Source: JBJXGE01 sp046154185
Lineage (GTDB): Bacteria > Planctomycetota > UBA8108 > UBA1146 > JAJFFE01
NCBI GenBank assembly: GCA_046154185.1
Contig: JBJXGE010000060.1
Span: forward strand, 1 to 33,348
Direction: 5' to 3'
DNA: 33,348 bases
Below the pieces are notes generated by a model. The model was not told where the DNA came from. It worked only from the letters and a program-made list of their open reading frames with translations, and did no database searches. Both the position numbers and the translations under genes were made by a program. This document shows, in pieces, positions 7,537 through 16,354 of this stretch (position 1 is its first letter; the number at the start of each line of letters is the position of its first letter).

Positions 7537-9579
7537 ATGGTCGACTCCAGAAATATTGGCATCATCGCGCACATCGACGCGGGCAAGACCACCGTGTCGG
7601 AACGGTTCTTGTTTTACTCGGGTCGTGAACATCGCATGGGCGAGGTGCACGAAGGCACCGCGCACATGGACTATTTGGTCGAAGAGCAAGAGCGCGGGAT
7701 CACCATCACGAGCGCGGCGACCACCTTCAACTGGAAGGGCACGCGCATCAATCTGATCGATACGCCCGGCCATGTCGACTTCACCGCCGAGGTCGAGCGC
7801 TCGCTGCGTGTACTCGATGGCGCCATTGGCGTCTTTTGCGGCGTGGCGGGTGTCGAAGCCCAATCGGAAACCGTCTGGCGGCAGGCCGACCACTACCAAG
7901 TGCCGCGGCTGGCGTTCATCAACAAGCTTGACCGAGTGGGCGCAGATTTTTTTCGGGTGTTTCAAGACATCCAGGACACGCTGCATTGTCGAACGCTCGC
8001 GCTCTATCTGCCGATCGGATCCGAGTCGGAGTTCGAAGGCGTCATCGATTTGCTGCGACTCGAGGAGCAGCGATTTACCAGTGAAAGTCTTGGGCAAAAC
8101 GTCGTCGTGACGCCGATCGCAACCGAACGCCGCGAGTTGGCGGAGCTTTGGCGCGCGGAACTCATCGAGCGAGTCGCCGAACACGACGATGAGGTGATGG
8201 AAATTTATCTCCAAGGCAAGGAGGCGCCGTCCGTCGATTTATTGCAGCGCGCGATTCGACGCGGAACGCTCCGTCGACTTTGGGTTCCCGTCGTGTGCGG
8301 CGCCGCGTTTCGCAACAAAGGCGTGCAATCGCTGCTCGATTCCGTGGTGGCGTATTTGCCGGCGCCGACCGACATCAGCAAAGTCTCGGGTATCGATCCA
8401 CGGACCCAGAAGCCGCTCGAACGCGCAACGACCGCCAAAGAGTCGCTGGTCGCGTTGCTTTTCAAAGTGCAAATCGATCAGCACGGCGAGCTGAGTTACT
8501 TGCGCATCTACAGCGGTCGTCTCGAGCGGGGCCAACAATGCGTGAACACGCGCAGCGACAAGAAGGAGCGGGTCGCCAATCTGTATCGCATGCACGCGAA
8601 TTTGCGCGAAGCCATCGATGTCGCTGAAGCGGGAGACATCGTAGCGGTCACGGGCTTTCGATTTTCCGGCACGGGTGACACGCTGTGCGATTCGAAGGGC
8701 CAGCCGATTTTGCTCGAGCGGCCCGTATTTCCTGACACGGTGATTTCGATGGCGGTCGAGCCGCGCAGCTCCGCGGACCGCGATCGGCTTTACGAGCAAT
8801 TGTTGCGTTTGACGCGCGAGGATCCGACGTTTCGGCTCGAGACGCATCCGGAAACGGGCCAGTACATCATGGCGGGAATGGGTGAACTGCATCTTGAGAT
8901 CATCCGCAATCGACTGATACGCGACTTCAAAGTGGATGCGAACATCGGCAACCCACGCGTTTCGTATCGCCAAACTTTTCGCGCAGAAGTGACGAAAGAC
9001 GCGCGCTACGCGCGACCGCTCGGCGGCAAAGACCATCTGGGTGAAGTGCGTTTGCACATTTCGCCGGCACCCAACGTCACGAACGTCGAAGTCTATTGGC
9101 AGGATCTGGGGCTCATGCCCAGTTCGTGGAAGAGTCGCGTTGAAGAGTCGGTTGCGAGTTGTTGTTCATCCGGCGAATCGCTGAAGTTTCCGTTCATTCG
9201 AATTCGCGTTGGTATCACCATTCTCGACTTTCAACCGCAAACGACGGAGATCGGCTTGGCAATGGCGGCACGAGAAGCGTTTGCAGCCGCGGAACACGCT
9301 GTCGGCGTCGATCTGCTCGAGCCGGTGATGCGGTTTCAGATCTCCACACCCGACGAGTACTTTGGCGCCATCCATCAGGACCTGGCCCGCCGGCGCGCCA
9401 GCGTCGCGAACGTCGAAATCGTCGCTAACCAGCGCCGACTTTCCGGAACCGTGCCGTTGGCGGAGGTTTTTGGCTACACGACAACGCTCCGTTCCATTTC
9501 GCAGGGCCGCGCCACGATCAGCCTCGAGCCGATTGGTTTCGCGGTCGCGCCGGAGAAAGTCGCGGAGCGCTTTCGGTGA
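7537..9579 (+). CDS. fusA: Elongation factor G, EF-G2 (mtEFG2/spdEFG2)-like paralogue
   Basis: A 680-residue translational GTPase with all G motifs: AHIDAGKT (11-18), RGITITSA (switch I/G2), DTPGHVDF (75-82, catalytic His79), NKLD (129-132) and CGAAF (254-258). Domain III (MGELHLEII) and domain V (EPVMRFQIST, PLAEVFGY) are typical. Domain IV is not. The usual tip loop GGRGQYG reads GGKDHLG (496-502), and the second tip loop, which carries His583 in E. coli EF-G, reads LDFQPQTTEIG without the His. From memory, these segments resemble mitochondrial EF-G2 (GFM2), which works with RRF in ribosome recycling. I therefore infer an EF-G2-type factor in the str position, with a canonical translocase encoded elsewhere. 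The ribosome binding site is weak. A promoter for the next operon lies 70 nt downstream. Confidence 0.9.
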   Translation: MVDSRNIGIIAHIDAGKTTVSERFLFYSGREHRMGEVHEGTAHMDYLVEEQERGITITSAATTFNWKGTRINLIDTPGHVDFTAEVERSLRVLDGAIGVFCGVAGVEAQSETVWRQADHYQVPRLAFINKLDRVGADFFRVFQDIQDTLHCRTLALYLPIGSESEFEGVIDLLRLEEQRFTSESLGQNVVVTPIATERRELAELWRAELIERVAEHDDEVMEIYLQGKEAPSVDLLQRAIRRGTLRRLWVPVVCGAAFRNKGVQSLLDSVVAYLPAPTDISKVSGIDPRTQKPLERATTAKESLVALLFKVQIDQHGELSYLRIYSGRLERGQQCVNTRSDKKERVANLYRMHANLREAIDVAEAGDIVAVTGFRFSGTGDTLCDSKGQPILLERPVFPDTVISMAVEPRSSADRDRLYEQLLRLTREDPTFRLETHPETGQYIMAGMGELHLEIIRNRLIRDFKVDANIGNPRVSYRQTFRAEVTKDARYARPLGGKDHLGEVRLHISPAPNVTNVEVYWQDLGLMPSSWKSRVEESVASCCSSGESLKFPFIRIRVGITILDFQPQTTEIGLAMAAREAFAAAEHAVGVDLLEPVMRFQISTPDEYFGAIHQDLARRRASVANVEIVANQRRLSGTVPLAEVFGYTTTLRSISQGRATISLEPIGFAVAPEKVAERFR

Positions 9580-9649
9580 TTCTTGCGACGCGCCGTGCCA
9601 GCGGTGGCGCAAAGACTGGTCGTGGCGATGTTTCCCGCAGTTTTTCTCG

Positions 9650-9677
9650 TTGACTCCGTATACGACCTCTCTATAAT
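9650..9677 (+). promoter_or_regulatory. Sigma-70-type promoter for the S10 operon
   Basis: TTGACT (9650-9655), a 16-nt spacer and a perfect TATAAT (9672-9677) predict a transcription start near 9684. It is the best promoter match in the first 20 kb and lies in the only long gap of the ribosomal cluster, about 370 nt before rpsJ. It most likely drives rpsJ through adk. Confidence 0.8.
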
Positions 9678-9683
9678 ACTCGC

Positions 9684-10043
9684 TTCTCGATGGACTACGT
9701 TGCCCTTAGTTGCTGTCGTTAAAGGATTTAGGGCGATCGGCCGCAGGCGGTAGTGGCGGCGGTTGCCGCCCCGCGAATTCGCGGGGAGCGTGACGCTTCG
9801 TAAGCCTGCCTAATTTTGCACGCGGAGTGTGGGCCGGTTGATTAGCAGCCGCTCACGACCGAGCAGCGACCTCGGTGGGATGCATCTGCGAGACGCTGAC
9901 GACGGAGTCGACACTCAGTGGCAGTCTTCCTTCATCGAGGAGGCTTTCACCGAGGGAATTCGCCGTAGCGAGATCGCAGGGTGAGTCCAAGTGGGTGCGC
10001 GTCGTCGTCTCCGCGGTCTGGTGACTTTAAAGAGAGAATGGCC
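9684..10043 (+). promoter_or_regulatory. Structured 5' leader of the S10 operon
   Basis: About 360 nt between the predicted transcription start and rpsJ contain no credible gene. Visible structure: GGCGGC/GCCGCC hairpin with a GGTT loop (9754-9769); an immediately overlapping perfect 18-bp palindrome (9768-9785); a short AGCG/CGCT hairpin (9786-9796); and ACCGAG/CTCGGT with a 7-nt loop (9858-9876). The first two share two bases and cannot both form completely. S10 leaders in gamma-proteobacteria mediate L4 autoregulation. A similar role here is only an inference, because no homology to the E. coli leader was recognised. Confidence 0.5.
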
Positions 10044-10370
10044 ATGGCGAAGGACAGAGACCGGATTCGAATCCGCATGGACGCCTACGATCATGAAGTC
10101 TTGGATAAGGCTGCATTGTCCATCGTGGAAGCGGCGAAGCGAACCGGCGCATTGGTGCATGGCCCGATTCCGCTACCGACTCGCATCGAGCGTTACACCG
10201 TCTTGCGTTCGCCGCACGCGAACAAGACTTCGCGGGAGCAGTTCGAGATGCGTACTCACAAGCGCGTGATCGAACTGACAGAGGCGACGGCGAAGACCAT
10301 GGACGCGCTGACGAAAATCACCATGTCGCCTGGCGTCAGCGTTCGGATCAACACTCGGATTAAAGCCTAA
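10044..10370 (+). CDS. rpsJ: 30S ribosomal protein S10
   Basis: S10 (108 aa from this start) belongs to the 30S head and also serves as the NusG/NusB antitermination partner. The sequence MAKDRDRIRIRMDAYDHEVLD and the block RSPHANKTSREQFEMRTHKRVIEL are typical. Two ATGs lie six bases apart (10038 and 10044); the second is chosen because GAGAGA at 10032-10037 is then at useful spacing and the protein begins in the family style. The frame stays open further upstream, but that part has no S10 similarity. It is the first gene of the S10 operon, 27 nt before rplC. No tuf gene precedes it. Confidence 0.96.
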   Translation: MAKDRDRIRIRMDAYDHEVLDKAALSIVEAAKRTGALVHGPIPLPTRIERYTVLRSPHANKTSREQFEMRTHKRVIELTEATAKTMDALTKITMSPGVSVRINTRIKA

Positions 10371-10397
10371 CGAAGCTAGGCCAACAGGAGCCGTTCG

Positions 10398-11036
10398 ATG
10401 CCTCAGCGAATCCGCAAAGCAATCCTCGGGCGAAAGGTTGGGATGTCTCAGCTTTTCGACGCCGACGGTGTGCGAATGCCCGTCACGTTGATCGAAGCAG
10501 GTCCGTGCGTCGTGTTGCAGGTGAAGACGCAAGAAAACGATGGCTACGGCGCGCTGCAAGTTGGTTTCGAGGATACGCGCAAGGGGCTGAAGAAACCGCA
10601 GGAAGGCCATTGTCAGAAGGCCGGCACCGCGGTGAAGAAATTTGTTCGCGAGATACCGATCGTCGCGGCCGAAGTGGCGGCCAAGCCGGGCGACACGATT
10701 AGTGTTGCGGTACTTGACGGCGTGGCGTCGGTCGACGTGACCGGCATTACCAAGGGTCGCGGTTTCACCGGCAACGTGAAGCGGTGGAATCAGCGCATCG
10801 GCCCGCGCGCGCACGGTTCGAAGTGCAAACGCGAATTCGGTTCGGCCGGAATGCACCAAGATCCCGGTCGCATCCTGAAGGGTAAGCACTTTCCTGGGCA
10901 GTACGGAGCGGAACGCGTCAAGACGCGCAACTTGCGCGTCCTTTCGATGAACCCTGCTGAAAACTTGCTCGTGGTGAAGGGTGCGATTCCGGGACCGAAC
11001 GGCGGCTACCTCTATATCGAGGAGAGCCTGACGTAG
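10398..11036 (+). CDS. rplC: 50S ribosomal protein L3
   Basis: L3 (212 aa) starts 50S assembly and reaches the peptidyl transferase centre. Family motifs are present: the N-terminal ILGRKVGMSQLF, the KGRGFTGNVKRW loop, AHGSKCKREFGSAG, and the extended arm HQDPGRILKGKHFPGQYG. AGGAG lies 8 nt before the ATG. An 80-nt gap to rplD follows in which no strong structure was found. Confidence 0.98.
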   Translation: MPQRIRKAILGRKVGMSQLFDADGVRMPVTLIEAGPCVVLQVKTQENDGYGALQVGFEDTRKGLKKPQEGHCQKAGTAVKKFVREIPIVAAEVAAKPGDTISVAVLDGVASVDVTGITKGRGFTGNVKRWNQRIGPRAHGSKCKREFGSAGMHQDPGRILKGKHFPGQYGAERVKTRNLRVLSMNPAENLLVVKGAIPGPNGGYLYIEESLT

Positions 11037-11116
11037 TCGGCGGTCGGCGCGGACCGCGACGAGATTGCAAGCAGCGCGAGTGGATACAGCAAGATGAGTA
11101 AGGTAGGCGAGGGACA

Positions 11117-11866
11117 GTGACTACACGAACGACCCCAGGAGCGGCAACGAAGGATGGCAGTCGCGTCGCGAGAGAGCGCGTCGTGCCGGAGCCGGTCAGT
11201 GTTGCTTGCTTTGCCGCCGACGGAGCGCCGCGCGCGGCCCGACAATTTGCCGCCGGCCCCGTCAGCAACTATCCGAACTACGTGTTGCTCAAGGAAGCCG
11301 TGCGCCACTACCAAGGGAATTTACGCAGCGGCACCGCAAGCACGAAGACGCGCAGCGAAGTGAATGGTGGAAATCACAAGCCTTGGAAGCAAAAAGGCAC
11401 GGGCCGGGCGCGCGCGGGTACACGCAAGTCGCCGCTGTGGCGTGGCGGCGGAATTATTTTTGGTCCCCGCCCGCGAGATTACAACTATGAGCTGCCGCGC
11501 AAAATGCGTCGCCTTGCCACGCGCCACGCGCTACTGAGCAAGTTGCTTGACGGTGAGACCAAAATTATCGAGGACCTTGCGGTCGATCGCCCGAACACGG
11601 CAATGCTCGCTGAACTGCTCACCAAGATCGGGGTTCAAGCCTCTTGCCTGATCGGTATCGCTTCGAATGTGGAACGCCGCGCGATTCAGAATTTGACCTT
11701 ATCGTGTCAAAACCTTCCCAAAATTAGCGTACTGCCGGTCAGCGATTTCAACGCGCTGGCGTTACTCAAGAATCGCGCCCTCGTGCTGACGTCGGCCGCC
11801 TTCGCGGAAGTCGAAGCTGCGGAGCAAGCCGCGGCCGCCGCGGCGAAAGTTGGAGCCGCAAAATGA
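11117..11866 (+). CDS. rplD: 50S ribosomal protein L4 (GTG start, long form)
   Basis: L4 binds 23S rRNA domain I and lines the exit tunnel; in many bacteria it represses its own operon. The tunnel loop KPWKQKGTGRARAGTRKSPLWRGGG is clear. From the GTG at 11117 the protein has 249 residues against about 205 usually, with about 25 extra at the N-terminus and an Ala-rich C-terminal tail (AEVEAAEQAAAAAAKVGAAK). An in-frame GTG at 11180, preceded by AGAGAG at good spacing, would give 228 residues starting just before the conserved core, so the start is uncertain. Its stop overlaps rplW by 4 nt (ATGA). Confidence 0.93.
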   Translation: MTTRTTPGAATKDGSRVARERVVPEPVSVACFAADGAPRAARQFAAGPVSNYPNYVLLKEAVRHYQGNLRSGTASTKTRSEVNGGNHKPWKQKGTGRARAGTRKSPLWRGGGIIFGPRPRDYNYELPRKMRRLATRHALLSKLLDGETKIIEDLAVDRPNTAMLAELLTKIGVQASCLIGIASNVERRAIQNLTLSCQNLPKISVLPVSDFNALALLKNRALVLTSAAFAEVEAAEQAAAAAAKVGAAK

Positions 11867-12144
11867 AAAACTCCCATAGCATTGTACTCGCGCCACTCAT
11901 CACCGAGAAAAGCACGCATGCGACCGAAAGGCAGCATTCGTACTACTTCCGCGTGCGCGGGGACGCGAACAAGATCGAGATCAAGCGCGCCATCGAAGAG
12001 ATTTTCGATGTCAAAGTGCAATCCGTGAACACGCTTTGGCAACGCGGCAAGCACAAGCGCATGGGCCGCAGTCAAGGCATGACGAGTAGCTACAAGAAGG
12101 CCATCATCCGGCTCGTGCCGGGCCACAAGATTGAGATCGTGTAG
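11863..12144 (+). CDS. rplW: 50S ribosomal protein L23
   Basis: L23 (93 aa) sits at the tunnel exit and is the docking point for trigger factor and SRP. Typical elements are the start SIVLAPLITEKS, the IKRAIEEIFDVKVQSVNT block and the basic loop RGKHKRMGRSQG. The ATGA overlap with rplD indicates coupled translation. In the 86 nt to rplB there is a short CGCGG-CTTC-CCGCG hairpin at 12191-12204. Confidence 0.97.
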   Translation: MKNSHSIVLAPLITEKSTHATERQHSYYFRVRGDANKIEIKRAIEEIFDVKVQSVNTLWQRGKHKRMGRSQGMTSSYKKAIIRLVPGHKIEIV

Positions 12145-12230
12145 CAACAGTTTTGGTCGTGAATCGAAGGTTGTGCTGAAACGAGTAGGACGCGGCTTCC
12201 CGCGCTGAACGAACTGGTAGGTGCGAATCG

Positions 12231-13057
12231 ATGGCAATTAAGAAATACAACCCGACGACGCCAGGTCGGCGCACCGGCTCGGTGTTTGACTACGAAGAGC
12301 TCACGCGGACAACGCCGGAGAAATCTCTCGTAGTGACGCTGCGCAAGAAGAACGGTCGTAATAATCACGGCCACATCACCATGCACCATCGTGGCGGCGG
12401 CGCGAAGATCCGTTATCGCATCGTCGACTTTCGCCGCGACAAAGACGGCGTGCCCGCGAAGGTCGCTCAGATCGAGTACGATCCCAATCGCTCGAGTCGC
12501 ATTGCGCTTCTGCACTACGCTGACGGAGAGAAACGATACATCGTCGCGCCGCGCGGACTCAAAGTCGGCGACCGGGTCGAGTCGGGCGAGTTGGTCGAGC
12601 CGCGAACCGGTAACTGCATGCTGCTGCGCAGCATTCCGAACGGTTTGCCCGTGCACAATATCGAGCTCGTGCCCGGGCAGGGCGCGCGCATGGTTCGAGC
12701 CGCGGGCATGTCTGCGCAGTTACTTGGCAAAGAAGGATCGCACGTCATTCTCTCGCTCCCGTCCGGCGAGATTCGTCGCGTGCACATGAATTGTCGTGCG
12801 ACCGTGGGAGTGGTCGGTAACGAGGACCACTTCAACATTTCGATCGGCAAGGCGGGACGCAAACGTCACATGGGACGGCGCCCGATCGTGCGCGGCACTG
12901 CCAAGAACCCGGTTGCGCATCCGATGGGCGGGGGCGAGGGTCGGAGTTCCGGCGGGCGACACCCGTGTTCTCGCACGGGCGTTTTGTCCAAGGGTGGTCG
13001 AACACGCTCCCCGCGCAAGATCAACAACAAGCACATCATTCGACGCAGGAAAAAGTA

Positions 13058-13058
<1 letters not shown>
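12231..13058 (+). CDS. rplB: 50S ribosomal protein L2
   Basis: L2 (275 aa) is needed for subunit association and peptidyl transfer. The N-terminal RIVDFRRDKDGVPAKV and the C-terminal zone RPIVRGTAKNPVAHPMGGGEGR are clear. The near-universal DHPHGGG motif reads AHPMGGG here: His229 (E. coli mature numbering) is kept, but Asp228 becomes Ala and His231 becomes Met. The downstream segment GGRHPCSRTGVLSKGGRTRS also differs from the E. coli type. The stop and the rpsS start share one base (TAATG). Confidence 0.98.
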
Positions 13059-13342
<284 letters not shown>

Positions 13343-13378
13343 GGTGCGAATGTCGTTAGAGCGCCAAAGGACCGAAAC

Positions 13379-13840
13379 ATGAGCCAGTTACCAAAATCGA
13401 GCCCGGCTTTCAAGTCAAGCCACCGCCACGCGCGCATCACGCCGCGCAAAGCGCGTTACGTGATGGACCTCGTGCGACACAAGCCGGTCGGACGCGCACT
13501 CGAGCTGCTGCGCTTCACCCAGCGCCGTGCCGCGCCGTTGATTTCGCAGGTGGTCCAATCGGCCGTGGCAAATGCGGTGCAGGAGGGCGGCGTGCGAGCT
13601 GAGGACTTAATCATCATCAGCGCGACCGTTGACGACGGCCCAACCTGGAAGCGCTGGCGTCCGCGTGCACGCGGTATGGCTTACCCGATTTTGAAACGCA
13701 CCTCGCACTTGAACATTGTTGTCTGCGAGGCGTCGAAGTCGGGGCGGCCGCAAGCTGGCGGCGGCAAGTCTGGCGGAGGTCAGGCGGAAGGCAAGAAGAA
13801 CCGGGCACGCGCGACGGGCGCCAAACGAGCGGAAGAGTAG
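13379..13840 (+). CDS. rplV: 50S ribosomal protein L22 with basic C-terminal tail
   Basis: L22 forms the exit-tunnel constriction with L4. The core ITPRKARYVMDLVRHKPVGRAL and the tunnel hairpin block RPRARGMAYPILKRTSHLNIVV are present. The protein is 153 aa against about 110 for the minimal form. The excess is a C-terminal Gly/Lys/Arg-rich, probably disordered tail from about residue 118. rpsC follows after 11 nt. Confidence 0.97.
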   Translation: MSQLPKSSPAFKSSHRHARITPRKARYVMDLVRHKPVGRALELLRFTQRRAAPLISQVVQSAVANAVQEGGVRAEDLIIISATVDDGPTWKRWRPRARGMAYPILKRTSHLNIVVCEASKSGRPQAGGGKSGGGQAEGKKNRARATGAKRAEE

Positions 13841-13851
13841 GAGTCGCCCTC

Positions 13852-14529
13852 ATGGGTCAGAAGGTACGGCCGACAGGGATTCGCATCGGCATCACGCGCG
13901 ACACGTGGGCGTCGCGTTGGTACGCCACTAAGCAGGATTTCGGCCGCTTACTGGTCGAGGATCAGCGCATCCGCAAGTTCGTGAAGAAAGAGTTTTACAG
14001 CGCCGGAGTGGCGCGGATTGAGATCGAGCGCGAAGGCGACGGCGACGCGCGCAAGGTCGCGATCAACTTGCACGTGGCTCGGCCGGGTGTCGTGATCGGG
14101 CGCAAAGGCGCGCGCGTCGACGAACTCAAAGCCGAGCTCGAGGAGATGACGCACGCGAAGGTTCACATCAACATTTCCGAAATCAGTGCGCCCGAAATGA
14201 ACGCGCAACTCATTTCGGAAGACGTCGCGGATCAATTGATAAAGCGTCAGCCGTTCCGTCGCGTGCTCAAGAACTCGGTGCGCACTGCGCGCGAACGAGG
14301 CGCGCTCGGCGTCAAAGTGATGGTTTCCGGACGACTCGGCGGTGCGGAACTCGCACGCACCGAGTACGCCACCGAGGGCAAGATTCCGCTCTCGACGTTG
14401 CGCGCGGAGATTGAGTACGGTTTTTCGGAAGCGCGCACGACGTACGGACTGATCGGCTGCAAGGTTTGGATCTACAAGGGCGAGTATTTGCGCGAAAAGG
14501 GAAAGCAGCCACATGTCGTTGATGCCTAA
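13852..14529 (+). CDS. rpsC: 30S ribosomal protein S3
   Basis: S3 (225 aa) forms part of the mRNA entry channel and helicase. MGQKVRPTGIRIGITRDTW is the standard start. The type II KH domain has its GXXG loop in VVIGRKGARVDEL, and the C-terminal domain shows VMVSGRLGGAELARTE and the ending YKGEYLREKGKQP. The 3' end overlaps rplP by 17 nt. Confidence 0.98.
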   Translation: MGQKVRPTGIRIGITRDTWASRWYATKQDFGRLLVEDQRIRKFVKKEFYSAGVARIEIEREGDGDARKVAINLHVARPGVVIGRKGARVDELKAELEEMTHAKVHINISEISAPEMNAQLISEDVADQLIKRQPFRRVLKNSVRTARERGALGVKVMVSGRLGGAELARTEYATEGKIPLSTLRAEIEYGFSEARTTYGLIGCKVWIYKGEYLREKGKQPHVVDA

Positions 14530-14932
14530 GCGGACGAAGCACCGCAAGCAACAAAAAGGTCGAGTGCTGCGCAATGCGACGCGCGGCAATTTCGTCGCGT
14601 TCGGCGAGTACGGGCTCATGTCGCTCGACGCTGGCTGGATCACCGCCCGGCAAATCGAGGCCGGTCGCGTCGCCGCGAACCACTTCCTCGCCGGCGAGGG
14701 ACGGGTGCGCGTCCGCATTTTTCCGGACAAGCCGATTTCGAAGAAGCCGCTGGAAACTCGCATGGGACACGGCAAAGGCGAACCCGAGTTTTGGGTCGCC
14801 GTCGTGCGACCTGGCACGATCATCTACGAGATTCAAGGCGCGCAAGAGGCGAGTTCGCGCACGGCGCTGTGTCGCGCGGCGCATAAGTTGCCGGTGCAAG
14901 TGAAAATGGTGGGGAGGCGAGCAACCGTATGA
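14513..14932 (+). CDS. rplP: 50S ribosomal protein L16
   Basis: L16 organises the A-site region of the 50S subunit. It begins MSLMPKRTKHRKQQKGR, matching the common MLMPKRTKYRKQQKGR start. The second Met (14522) could also serve but has a worse ribosome binding site; AAGGGAAAG precedes the first ATG. The conserved block RMGHGKGEPEFWVAVVRPG is intact. 139 aa is normal length. It overlaps rpsC upstream and rpmC downstream (ATGA). Confidence 0.97.
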   Translation: MSLMPKRTKHRKQQKGRVLRNATRGNFVAFGEYGLMSLDAGWITARQIEAGRVAANHFLAGEGRVRVRIFPDKPISKKPLETRMGHGKGEPEFWVAVVRPGTIIYEIQGAQEASSRTALCRAAHKLPVQVKMVGRRATV

Positions 14933-15159
14933 AGTTTGCCGAGGTTCGTGATCTCCCAGCCACTGAGATTCAGAGTGAGATCGTCAAGATACGGGCGAAG
15001 CTCTTCAAGTTCCGACTACAGTCGACGAGCGAGGAGATGCAGCGCGCGGGCGAGATTCGCACGTTGCGGCGCGACGTTGCGCGGCTCAAGACCGTGTTGC
15101 GCCAGCGTGAACTCGCGGCGATGAGCCAGCAAGCGGCGAGCAAGGAGACTGGCAAATGA
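14929..15159 (+). CDS. rpmC: 50S ribosomal protein L29
   Basis: L29 (76 aa) is the small helical hairpin protein near the tunnel exit. The sequence fits the family: EVRDLPATEIQSEIVKIRAKLFKFRLQ, then a second helix with RTLRRDVARLKTVLRQRE. It overlaps rplP and rpsQ by four bases each (ATGA), forming a three-gene coupled chain. Confidence 0.95.
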   Translation: MKFAEVRDLPATEIQSEIVKIRAKLFKFRLQSTSEEMQRAGEIRTLRRDVARLKTVLRQRELAAMSQQAASKETGK

Positions 15160-15416
15160 TGAGTGGCAATCGCCGCATGATGCGCGGCGTCGTGATCAGC
15201 AACAAAATGCAGAAGACGATCGTGGTGCGCGTACAACGGTTGGTCATGCATCCGAAGTACAAGAAGTACATGCGCCATTACTCGAAGTTTTTTGCGCATG
15301 ACGAGCTGGAGAGCGCGAAAGAAGGCGACACCGTTGAGATCGTCGCCACGCGCCCGCTTTCGAAGAAGAAGAACTGGCGGCTAGTAGAAATCGTTTCAAC
15401 GCAACATTCGGACTGA
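15156..15416 (+). CDS. rpsQ: 30S ribosomal protein S17
   Basis: S17 (86 aa) is an OB-fold primary 16S rRNA-binding protein. It shows GVVISNKMQKTIVVRVQRLVMHPKYKKY and the late block ATRPLSKKKNWRLVEIV. Its start overlaps the rpmC stop by four bases. rplN starts 31 nt after its stop. Confidence 0.96.
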   Translation: MMSGNRRMMRGVVISNKMQKTIVVRVQRLVMHPKYKKYMRHYSKFFAHDELESAKEGDTVEIVATRPLSKKKNWRLVEIVSTQHSD

Positions 15417-15447
15417 GTCGAATGCGGTGTGAGTGGAGTGACGTGCC

Positions 15448-15816
15448 ATGATACAGATGCAGACCATGCTCGATGTCGCGGACAATTCGGGCGCGAAGAA
15501 GGTCATGTGCATCAAGGTGCTGGGTGGGTCTAAGCGCCGTTACGCCACCATCGGTGACGTGATTGTTTGTTCGGTGAAGCGCGCGTTGCCGTCCAGCGAC
15601 GTCAAGCAGGGCGAAGTCGTGAAGGGTGTCATCGTACGGACAAAAAATGCGGTCCGGCGCGCCGATGGCTCCTATGTGAGATTTGATCGCAACGCGCTGG
15701 TGTTGCTCGACAAAGACGGCAACCCGCGTGGCACGCGAATTTTCGGCGCGGTCGCGCGCGAGTTGCGCGCGAAGAACTACATGAAAATCATCTCGTTGGC
15801 GCCGGAAGTTGTTTAG
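15448..15816 (+). CDS. rplN: 50S ribosomal protein L14
   Basis: L14 (122 aa, family length) lies at the subunit interface, where it contacts 16S rRNA and the silencing factor RsfS. MIQMQTMLDVADNSGAKKVMCIKVLGG is the signature start. GTRIFGAVARELRAKNYMKIISLAPEVV is the standard C-terminus. A 78-nt gap separates it from rplX. Confidence 0.98.
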   Translation: MIQMQTMLDVADNSGAKKVMCIKVLGGSKRRYATIGDVIVCSVKRALPSSDVKQGEVVKGVIVRTKNAVRRADGSYVRFDRNALVLLDKDGNPRGTRIFGAVARELRAKNYMKIISLAPEVV

Positions 15817-15894
15817 CGCCTGCGGGAGCGACTGAGCGAGATCATCAGTTCTGGATCGTTAGGTCCGGAGCTTTAGGTAAAGGGGCGACGAGGA

Positions 15895-16206
15895 ATGTTG
15901 CGGCTGAAGAAGGACGACACCGTCCAACTGATCTCCGGCGCGGAGAAGGGCAAGCGCGGCAAGGTGCTGCGCGTGGAAGTCGAAGCGCAACGCGTGGTCG
16001 TGCAAGGTGTCAATCTGCGCTACCGTCACATTCGTCGGAGCCAGAAATACCCGCAAGGTGGTCGCATTCAGATTGAAAACCCGATTCACATTTCGAACGT
16101 CCTCCTGGTGGACTCGGGAAGTGATCGGCCAGTTCGCATTCGGGCGGGGCGTGACAAAGACGGCCGCAAAGTCCGGTTGTCGACTCGTTCAGGTAAACCG
16201 GTCTAA
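15895..16206 (+). CDS. rplX: 50S ribosomal protein L24
   Basis: L24 (103 aa) is an assembly initiator with an N-terminal KOW motif, here DDTVQLISGAEKGKRGKVLRVE, followed by the VEGVN-like VVVQGVNLRYRHIRR and the C-terminal IHISNVLLVD. Just after the stop there is a small ACCGT-TGTG-ACGGT hairpin (16210-16223), and rplE begins about 150 nt downstream. Confidence 0.97.
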   Translation: MLRLKKDDTVQLISGAEKGKRGKVLRVEVEAQRVVVQGVNLRYRHIRRSQKYPQGGRIQIENPIHISNVLLVDSGSDRPVRIRAGRDKDGRKVRLSTRSGKPV

Positions 16207-16354
16207 GCGACCGTTGTGACGGTTAGTTGGCAGTTCCGCCGATTTGCATGGCGAGGCCTGCTGTGTTCCTGGGTTCCGGTACGATCGACCGGCGAATGCG
16301 CCGAGTGGATGCCCGGTGCCCATGCTGGAACTGAGAAAGTTGAGTAGTTGTTCG

